A stretch of 14,210 bases of DNA from Elusimicrobiota bacterium (lineage in GTDB: Bacteria > Elusimicrobiota > Elusimicrobia > FEN-1173). Below are positions 11,201-14,210 of the stretch, piece by piece; within the stretch, counting starts at the first letter, position 1, and each line of letters begins with the position of its first letter. Location of the stretch: positions 1 to 14,210 of the forward strand of contig PMLF01000188.1 of NCBI GenBank assembly GCA_003158755.1, given 5' to 3'. The translations under genes and the position numbers were made by a program. Under the pieces are notes generated by a model that worked only from the letters and a program-made list of their open reading frames with translations, was not told the DNA's origin and searched no databases.

Positions 11201-11470
11201 TTGGATGCTTTGAAATTGGGAGGCGATGTCCGCGGTGCGATCCGTCCCTCTTACGTTGTGACGGCGAAGAACGGGAAGACGCCGCGGACGATGAACCTCG
11301 ATTTGACGAGCCTGCGCCTGTCCAAGGGCGCGATCGTCCGCGTGATCGCCGGGACCGACGTGAAAGTCCTGGGCATCGATCCCGACTTCATCCTCCGGAT
11401 CGTGGGAAGCCTGATGAACGCCGTCAACGTCGCCCTGAAGGCCGCCCAAGCCATCCGCCAGGCGGCGTAA
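2237..11470 (+). CDS. Giant SecA-like motor protein with membrane segments and a C-terminal zincin-type peptidase motif (continuation after the in-frame stop)
   Basis: This is a 3,077-codon frame; the first in-frame starts after the TAA are GTG 2237 and ATG 2240. Residues are numbered from 2237. SecA-type motor motifs appear in order: DEFD 39-42 (Walker B), a motif IV-like segment LFATSRDVAFAERF, MTGT 640-643 (motif III), and TAKFGTHRIVFGSVEQMGRGLDF ending near 875, which aligns with SecA's AGR.GAVTIATNMAGRGTDI (motif V). QGAGRVLGN at 921-929 is a degenerate motif VI. About 435 extra residues separate DEFD from MTGT compared with E. coli SecA, where the preprotein-binding domain sits. Hydrophobic, probably membrane regions lie at about 1361-1495 and 2183-2274. 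About 1500-1900 is helical, and about 2060-2150 is a disordered, Lys/Gly-rich linker. HTHRDGEPLDVGD at 2429-2441 resembles a JAMM motif. HEVSH at 2808-2812, with a Glu at 2830 or 2833, fits a zinc metallopeptidase. The last 150 residues form a compact-looking domain I do not recognise. The function is inferred only as an ATP-driven, membrane-linked system with proteolytic capacity. Confidence 0.88.
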   Translation: MMPYGELTSRFVADKAFVEKGRKGNRGGVMGNMGFTLCDEFDAAAFMPQTILAGESRHLISTGFFDLVDEFKAASGSPSARLRAADRLCGSDVFKKLSEGAVDGIVKAFVEAVRGGADRGAATEQALTRIETALVRLGMDEPSARLAVRGTDGKGGGRESLGVEGGVDVSIESGIGDFFGKIYEGRADQSVIEAMTDKMAGRLSRSHALNVLDRVSRSKRLAALRGAVDPLASSVSTDSEFQVALGGQVIKGSQAEDAMNTSRQALDKKISEVSHELAKTFDGLSATELGFVVKMEAFRRGDTAEVSKYRLAQKLVLALALRDYSGDNGALFKELTGSLPEGEGMALAQSLATEFHVIMNDTDAALFIMIQEGSVDVKKGFAGQMSRWLAQRTGWLTGEESVPESLPQPFRDVIEMVRKGMNGDVEGNPAAVEGRIRDLLQGHPDLTGTLLLDKTIDGLGKTYREKLANIQERVKAEYARNGKEVPAGMEKALDAIARNWILDGHDDAVGRREKMKTAVGKTLADGGTFLSQARAGIESDVGNEDLCDLVVNGLESVRMWREGVDYFLSKADIRDGSEQGPNSKILLNSAGVGRELIPEAGKLQTLQLTRDMSILRPLSGEATKAGPTEALKDAKGLLAMTGTMTTAVRTGIATSFGQEGTDYLLEARQGTPVPADWTPSRDIYGNVSYRLQAAGSEIDVTYAGDGKEAYAAFGQKMVDLALDAMDTRTQVMGLFATSRDVAFAERFVSSWMDTHEMVESDYVMVRYDYTYRDKNGESQNGRGSVRVRASERTAILDQIKIDLKAEIVEKGGHITDGDIRMPKPDKDIKLHTHEIRTIDGRDTQEYASDIAATAKFGTHRIVFGSVEQMGRGLDFMQFDVVSLVPGKDGKMELKAGGDFSAQRLRFYIVDPHLMAGTAMAQGAGRVLGNRFPVLKAKIGGIRIILLADAATLNHELDKDTKKGDGKYSIQDLHDILGKATTAVEQSQLQQGGNVVMEGMEHSARSLSSPAWTMDEARTWAGNDVFSARMKATFEKMGLLRNTAGGLVLSTGAQSLILSLDQLQKAYDRGDRRYVQNVIAFLNVAGRTGEAQAISQALTGGNTAAFTTAAWTAIESLAGDTHFSLLLADDLHTFDAVALVGSLFQASDAGIAGREISAAQALVAYQANGMAGLKKAVLAASTVAGHEPTALENDFLATMKQEVKARNKFVAAQKIAQDKTEKIGRDEQKKLERKNVFLQLVSRPGIMWSNVQVALAKRSVRKVMERYDCSRVIPLAGFGVEDAVILGALFSNRLDLQFGNKLDQAMDDLSSGIGISRVRAALRRLSISEISKANLSTPEARLSFVKAAYDAGSKTSPILKKALVGTAVLAAACALVWIGGPAVMGALPALIKLLPATGFIAAKLSALIPALQALGTSSVWFWAAPLISTGTWAFKQWSKSKAAQQAKPEASSKVGKTMGVAGKVFKAGFMFVPIFLSAGPYAVASFLAGLAPILIDGTVKVGKAVVSTKAVQSLVARISSKSPLILTLADAEGRMDRLASIAASSAAGAEMVGHFYANFAAQNAKYQALLNLSPKAVEGITFAAISKLTEAQVEEALRRMTAIKAEGFGDFATREDLLGAKFDLEQFKARAGIQKALKEVPAGGLTAQGVAEIAQRHGVQFQDAAKWINASRPEDPKVSEILKAVSDPNSPMDAEAFTPALNGLTEEQRILVELGLVSSHSQASQRLNQINGFVGSQKDPSEEMQKAVKDSESQVRRLGILSRNESLPLGSWLRAEARRILLEADNVKRAEGERLAAADKAMKVMDHRAVTRDEFQRANEAAENERDRKLSEGSAYKTIDRRASTLETRTEPATSHVRDWRGVEGGRPSETPVLIDASGRPVTSAEQAETKIFLPQSSSRRTDEETGYARRILEEISKAEFVAPAEENEKKTESHPFVNYFERLADGTSTDESRREVLGFVNNPKVSADRSLLRYWMLNPGSGDTLSEVSFDFINRFLRADGNNTPVDLAELETSHSGADWRGISAAALGALMNLTEREEAETADVVPLHREGGRRPLIGLRRGSSSVEEERAAASDLSHKGGKKNRPGFKGGKGSPDIGFGIASTEAPEAAPTAPAVTGSEEPRQSPTKQPERSIGKSGPRKMNLAQWYYWGKDDSIIPTFGKKLRDNRWVMPGFEEAFRTAAFAVARRVPVVGAFFDPLFTGAHVALGLAGGNSIAQLGGWGRIGKLFGKSLILTGINLGTYWLAQKLGLGMVGATFLSWAASSLVHGGLLNMSPGSAEGRVSGETFAADAETAKEVQQTAPATGRWASIKAAWANYTESPDEKARAIDLAMKFYRAKNPSIAGKAGPAASQNETALVARFGSDRRGGAAAIISSFRWSLAMSASVSPNGDSAQVAQSMLGGNTLDAVTGSDRVAVSDRSVQDRSVIHTHRDGEPLDVGDVMANMLRNETAFRTLKLSWLLPSRFSAPYVDAMTTPNGTLVAFRVLADQNRVETWTFGPEGGKPVYDDGKSLTDYLWEGERSGQALSMEGMDVPVSAYFVKVALGVESLNELARMMGMSTKELVATMWRADAKIVKAVKTAQPLALTDPAAYRSLVAGNAVAYFLNEASLQGDSSRLLRQVVNNQASFASFVEDLGGTPGAGLDITAEQLGSELRALRDGDRNALRRANLLGENDSYNDTEWAGLVEGIVALGNNGVSMPADGSQKYMQALVNGLLHQGTAGNRGLFVEAAETLFGRKALESVPEVSVHTYKTDGEYQSAVRGATARRVVGGTEVSVIYPDKNGNYQIHIRPDAAASLAKNIEAALHEVSHAVLFAQAQNRGKPRLNGEFSELLVDRFLAEAMKDNYALLAVAADYETLTAMEKMEGTSGLGLWLGRSLLVGLVAKAKSLSGSSAVEKQAVLGKIFSLDFKPAVGPVLTSLAAVLVGKPLSETKLTQPLVLIVDEAAMIKATPEELKQLNGLLSDAEKRTELYIAMEKGNKAGFATLLDALKLGGDVRGAIRPSYVVTAKNGKTPRTMNLDLTSLRLSKGAIVRVIAGTDVKVLGIDPDFILRIVGSLMNAVNVALKAAQAIRQAA

Positions 11471-11485
11471 CAAAAGAATTGGACG

Positions 11486-11524
11486 GCACCCCCGGGAACG
11501 GATAGTTTCCAGGGGTGCGTTTTT
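11486..11524 (+). terminator. Rho-independent terminator of the giant gene
   Basis: Left arm GCACCCC (11486-11492) pairs with GGGGTGC (11512-11518). After a small internal bulge the stem continues with GGAA (11495-11498) against TTCC (11507-11510), around an 8-nt loop. Five T residues follow at 11520-11524. It lies 16 nt after the TAA at 11468-11470, so the giant gene appears to end its own transcript and the next gene must have its own promoter. Confidence 0.85.
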
Positions 11525-11574
11525 AATGGAGATCATCGATGGTTGGTTTTGGTATTTGGTAACATCAAAAAACA

Positions 11575-11949
11575 ATGATTTGGGATTTGTTGGCGGACAT
11601 CACTGCGGTGGTTCATATTTCTTGGTGGGCTTTCGTTGTTTTGGGGCCTATCTTCGTTTGGAAGAGCCGGCGGGGTAGGATTTTTCACGCGGTTATTCTG
11701 TGGTTGTCCGCCGCGACGCTCACTTTTTATTGTCCGCTGTCGGCCGTCGAGGTCGTGTTTCGCCAGAATTTCAATCCTGCATCGGCCTATTCCGGCGGCT
11801 TTTTACACCATTACCTCGCGATCCTCGGGGGGTGGAATCCTAACATGACCTGTGTGAAAAGCGTGGGCGCCTTTTGGGCCGTCTTGTGGACGATCATTTA
11901 CCTTTTGACTCCCCTTCGAGTTCCTGCGGAACCCCCTTCAACGCGTTGA
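11575..11949 (+). CDS. DUF2784 family small membrane protein
   Basis: A 124-residue protein, the usual length for the DUF2784 family, whose function is unknown. Signature pieces are visible: a His in the first membrane helix (VVHISWWAFVVLG, residues 12-24), CPLSAVE at 53-59 (family pattern CPLTxxE) and YSGGFLHHYL at 72-81 (family pattern YxGGFIxHYL). Hydrophobic helices lie at about 5-29, 36-56 and 95-114, with short basic loops between them. The ATG at 11575 is the first start after an in-frame TAA at 11560. No Shine-Dalgarno sequence precedes it; the 20 nt upstream are A/T-rich, so initiation may be SD-independent. The gene stands alone after the terminator of the giant gene. Its end overlaps by 56 nt, tail to tail, the likely full-length form of the convergent PH-like gene. 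Base composition is noticeably lower in GC than the giant gene. Confidence 0.88.
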   Translation: MIWDLLADITAVVHISWWAFVVLGPIFVWKSRRGRIFHAVILWLSAATLTFYCPLSAVEVVFRQNFNPASAYSGGFLHHYLAILGGWNPNMTCVKSVGAFWAVLWTIIYLLTPLRVPAEPPSTR

Positions 11950-12073
11950 TGTAATCTTGATTCCCTGTCACGGGCTTCATTGCCTCGGAAGCGTAGCGGT
12001 TCAATAGGCCGATTAATTGCTCCCGATGCCTTCGAAGGAGCCAATCCAGCGGCAACCATATCGTTCTTCCATC
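11894..12073 (-). pseudogene. C-terminal remainder of the PH-like protein, beyond the in-frame TGA
   Basis: Reading on past TGA 12074-12076 in the same frame gives 59 sense codons up to TGA 11894-11896. The translation starts DGRTIWLPLDWLLRRHRE and goes on to LIGLLNRYASEAM. A final beta strand followed by an amphipathic helix ending in LLNRYA is what the end of a PH-like domain would look like. This also accounts for the 124-bp gap between the two convergent genes, which otherwise holds no terminator or other signal. The segment is either lost by a nonsense mutation, made by readthrough, or cut off by a sequencing error (for example CGA read as TGA). Confidence 0.65.
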
Positions 12074-12448
12074 TCAGCTTTGGAGCACCAAGGTGGCGTT
12101 TTCCAAGGCGGTGAAATGGGAATCCAGGCGGACCTCTTTAAGGTCGGACCACTTCATCACGGCTTGGCCTTTGTAATTTTCGATCCGGATATCGTTGTTG
12201 TCTATGGTCCAGCGGGTGATGGGTCCACGGAGGAAACTTGCGGCAAAGAAAAGACCTCCCGCGGCCAATAAGACAACACCCCATCTCGGAAAGCGACGCG
12301 GTTTCGGCGTCTCTCCTCGGGACTTCAGCCGGAGCCACGCGCCGGCGGCGATAAGGCCCAATCCCACATATCGAGCCGTCGTTTGCAATTCTCCGGAACT
12401 CCACTGAATCGCGACGCGGTTCCCTACGGTCGTCCATTGATATGACAT
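12074..12448 (-). CDS. PH-like two-TM membrane protein, prematurely ended
   Basis: A 124-residue product. Residues about 21-41 and 54-73 are hydrophobic and likely form a membrane hairpin, with a basic loop (RLKSRGETPKPRRFPRW) between them. From about 76 onward the pattern RWTIDNNDIRIENYKG, then MKWSDLKEVRL, resembles the beta strands of bacterial PH-like membrane proteins (DUF304/YdbS-like): short strands, a W-S-D-L-K step, then another strand. The domain is incomplete, because the frame stops at TGA 12074-12076 in the middle of a strand (NATLVLQS). The same frame continues for 59 more codons with a plausible ending, so the intact protein would have about 184 residues. ATG 12448 is chosen as the only good start; a promoter-like element ends 6 nt upstream of it and no Shine-Dalgarno is present. 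The family assignment is by pattern only. Confidence 0.65.
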   Translation of the reverse strand: MSYQWTTVGNRVAIQWSSGELQTTARYVGLGLIAAGAWLRLKSRGETPKPRRFPRWGVVLLAAGGLFFAASFLRGPITRWTIDNNDIRIENYKGQAVMKWSDLKEVRLDSHFTALENATLVLQS

Positions 12449-12482
12449 CTGATTATTTTACAAACCCATCCGGGAATTTCAA
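12449..12482 (-). promoter_or_regulatory. sigma70-like, apparently leaderless promoter of the PH-like gene
   Basis: On the minus strand, TTGAAA (12482-12477, five of six bases of TTGACA) and TAAAAT (12460-12455, five of six bases of TATAAT) are separated by 16 bp. Only six bases (AATCAG) lie between the -10 box and ATG 12448, so transcription would start at or within a base or two of the start codon. This fits the lack of a Shine-Dalgarno. It is a pattern match without experimental support. Confidence 0.5.
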
Positions 12483-12496
12483 TGCCCCCTTTCCCG
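12471..12496. repeat. inverted repeat CGGGAA-N14-TTCCCG around the -35 box
   Basis: Two perfect 6-bp arms (12471-12476 and 12491-12496) flank the -35 element of the PH-like gene and lie just downstream of the TAG of the 559-codon gene. It could be an operator or a weak transcript-end hairpin. No T-run follows on the minus strand, which argues against an intrinsic terminator. It may also be chance. Confidence 0.3.
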
Positions 12497-12505
12497 ATCC
12501 TTCGA

Positions 12506-14185
12506 CTACGCTTGGACGGCGTAGAGGCGGTCGCCGGCCAAGTCGTCCAATCGCTTCATATGGACGGCGGGGATGGTGGTTTTCCCTTTCGTGCGCAAGT
12601 CTTCCATTCGTCGGCGTAGTTCATCCGGTTGATCGGCGTAGAGGGCCTTGATGGTGACCTCGGCGGTTGGGCCCGAAACCTCGACCGTTTCCGAGGCCGG
12701 GGCCAATAGGATCTGAAGGAACTGCCCCGTCCATATTCCCGCGTGGGCGGGGTCGTCGATGATGTGCAACCGGACCGCCCGGCCTCCCAGCTTGCGTTCA
12801 ATGACGTTTTTGACCTCGTCGGCGGGAATACGGTTCGTTTCGCCTTTTGAAACGGTTACGACCCGATTCGCCGCGACGGGACCCAGGGCTTGGCTCAGCC
12901 GGTACCGCATTTCTTCTTCTTCCATGGGGGGGCCGTTGAATACGCAGGCGGCTAGAGGGAGACCCTCTTCCCGGGGTCGGAGCCGAGATTTCAGGTCCGC
13001 GGTGAATTCAGGTGCCGAAAGTTTTTCGGCGCGGAACGTGAGGATATTCGCCGGCTCGGCCCGGCTGTTCCGGGGCCTAAGGGCGGCATGGTACATGGCG
13101 GTCACCGGTCCTTCCAGACGCTCGTCCAAAAATTGAAGCAGGATGTCCCGGGCGCCTTCAAGTTCCGCCAGCAGGTCCGGGGCCGTGACGGTGGGAAGGA
13201 CGCCTCTCAAGGAGGGTAGGGAGCGCCGAAGGTCCTCCAGGGCCCCTTGGTCCGTGCCTGGGGGGGCGGAGGCCAGCCTGGACAATAAGGACGTGAGGCT
13301 CGTTCCGCCGGTGAAATGGTCCAAATCCCGTGAGGCGATGCGGACAGCGGAAATCCGGTCCTCCATCGGCAGGGTCGAAAGCCGCGGCCACCGGTCGGTT
13401 TCGACGGGAACGGACGGAGGTTTGGAGAGGGACGCTCCATGGACTTGGCGCATGACCCTTAGGGCATGGAGAAGTCCTTGAGGAACATTGGCGGTCGCGG
13501 CGGCCAGCCGGGCGAGGGAGACGAGGGGTCGCATCCAAAGGGGGAGGGGAGAAACGAGTCCGTCAAGTTTGTTCCCTAGACCGAACTCGGCCAGTTTGCC
13601 TACGGCTTCGTTTTTATGGGGCGTCAACTCATGGCGCATTACGTTCTCGGCCGCGGCCCTGGCGAGAAGGTACATCCACTTCGGTCCGGGGAATTCGGAG
13701 GGTCCAAAGGCTAGCAGGGCGGCCGGGCCGGGCTGGAGATACAACTTTCGCTCTCCCTCCGGAGTCGTCACGAATTCCCCCAAGGGCTTTAGGAGACGAA
13801 AGGGACGGCGCAGGAGCGACCGGAAACCGGCCGGTTCGGTTTCCGCGGGGACCACAATCACTTCGTCGCATCGGGCGGCCAAACGCTCCTGCAGCTTGAT
13901 CCGCGCCCTCTTCCGCATTTCGGGAGTGAGATCATTCCACGTCTCGGCGGAAAGAGCGTACCAAAAGCGTCCCAACAGGAAGAGAATGGCGATCAATCCC
14001 GGCCACCCCGTCAAAAGTAACAACGCGGCGGTGAACGCCCCGCCGATGACCGAACTCGCTGCCCAATTCGCGGGGACTTTCGTCTGGCGGCGTTCTTGGA
14101 CCGGCTCGAAGAATTGGGCCCACGCCTTCGGATCGTGGACCGAATGGATGATCTCGTCTTTGTGCTTTAGGAGGACGTAGGTCAT
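12506..14185 (-). CDS. Membrane-anchored protein of unknown function (5' end probably outside the window)
   Basis: 559 codons from ATG 14185 to TAG 12506-12508. The frame remains open upstream to the window edge (EEILPKNP precedes the Met), and no Shine-Dalgarno lies at a usable distance, so the protein may be longer. Residues about 45-79 form one long hydrophobic segment or a tight two-helix hairpin; the rest looks cytosolic and mixed alpha/beta. RHELTPHKNEAV at 184-195 recalls a zincin helix, but the spacing is HExxxH, not HExxH. The last 150 residues alternate strands and helices, with a segment VIERKLGGRAVRLHIIDDP, then VEVSGPTAEVTIKAL, and are followed by a charged C-terminus. I do not recognise the family. 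The PH-like membrane gene follows on the same strand after 57 bp but appears to have its own promoter, so an operon is uncertain. High GC at third codon positions supports this strand over the antisense frames. Confidence 0.8.
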   Translation of the reverse strand: MTYVLLKHKDEIIHSVHDPKAWAQFFEPVQERRQTKVPANWAASSVIGGAFTAALLLLTGWPGLIAILFLLGRFWYALSAETWNDLTPEMRKRARIKLQERLAARCDEVIVVPAETEPAGFRSLLRRPFRLLKPLGEFVTTPEGERKLYLQPGPAALLAFGPSEFPGPKWMYLLARAAAENVMRHELTPHKNEAVGKLAEFGLGNKLDGLVSPLPLWMRPLVSLARLAAATANVPQGLLHALRVMRQVHGASLSKPPSVPVETDRWPRLSTLPMEDRISAVRIASRDLDHFTGGTSLTSLLSRLASAPPGTDQGALEDLRRSLPSLRGVLPTVTAPDLLAELEGARDILLQFLDERLEGPVTAMYHAALRPRNSRAEPANILTFRAEKLSAPEFTADLKSRLRPREEGLPLAACVFNGPPMEEEEMRYRLSQALGPVAANRVVTVSKGETNRIPADEVKNVIERKLGGRAVRLHIIDDPAHAGIWTGQFLQILLAPASETVEVSGPTAEVTIKALYADQPDELRRRMEDLRTKGKTTIPAVHMKRLDDLAGDRLYAVQA

Positions 14186-14210
14186 GGGGTTCTTGGGCAG
14201 GATTTCCTCT

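Noticed and set aside
12074..12076. TGA as a selenocysteine codon
   Set aside because: The position is in a PH-like beta strand, next to Asp-Gly, where a polar or basic residue is expected. I see no bacterial SECIS-like hairpin just downstream.
12017..12271. 84-codon + strand frame
   Set aside because: It overlaps the PH-like gene and its hidden C-terminus in antisense; the minus-strand reading has clear membrane helices and domain pattern.
2219..12508. Reassigned stop codons as a different genetic code
   Set aside because: TAA (11468), TGA (11947 and 11894) and TAG (12506) all end genes at natural places here, so a full reassignment of TAA or TGA is unlikely. Occasional readthrough remains possible.
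13488..14180. 230-codon + strand frame, and similar ones at 12759-13136 and 13143-13481
   Set aside because: They are antisense to the 559-codon gene and rich in Arg and Ser with no domain pattern.
1..14210. CRISPR arrays, tRNA or rRNA genes, insertion sequences and att sites
   Set aside because: No spaced direct repeats, cloverleaf-like segments, transposase motifs or terminal inverted repeats were found on reading both strands.

Overview
The window comes from a GC-rich bacterial genome (about 60% GC by eye). It is dominated by one giant gene on the + strand that enters from the left edge and ends at 11470. Giant multidomain proteins of this style, with a SecA-like motor, coiled coils, membrane segments and a metallopeptidase, are known from uncultivated Omnitrophota and related lineages. 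That placement is a guess: there is no marker gene here to confirm the phylum.

Layout. (1) 2-11470, + strand: a giant reading frame of about 3,820 codons within the window, truncated at its 5' end. A single in-frame TAA at 2219-2221 cuts it into 738 and 3,077 codon pieces. The stop falls inside a SecA-type DEAD motor, between the Walker A motif (GEGKT, upstream piece) and the Walker B motif (DEFD, downstream piece). Both pieces are therefore parts of one protein. Downstream of the motor the protein has two hydrophobic, probably membrane-embedded regions, a long disordered linker, a degenerate JAMM-like HTH...D motif and a zincin HEVSH motif near the C-terminus. A good intrinsic terminator follows at 11486-11524. 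(2) 11575-11949, + strand: a small DUF2784 membrane protein. (3) 11894-12448, - strand: a two-TM, PH-like membrane protein. It too is cut by an in-frame stop (TGA at 12074-12076), and its missing C-terminus can be read in the apparent intergenic DNA as far as another TGA at 11894. Its promoter appears to be leaderless. (4) 12506 to the right edge, - strand: a membrane-anchored protein of unknown function, open at its 5' end.

The most notable points are the architecture of the giant SecA-like/peptidase protein and the two independent in-frame stops. Each stop interrupts a frame that otherwise continues convincingly. Each is one C-to-T change away from a sense codon (CAA to TAA, CGA to TGA), and both sit in the local context CTRAG. 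Consensus error, genuine gene decay and stop-codon readthrough cannot be told apart from this sequence alone. No tRNA, rRNA, CRISPR array, insertion sequence or attachment site was seen.
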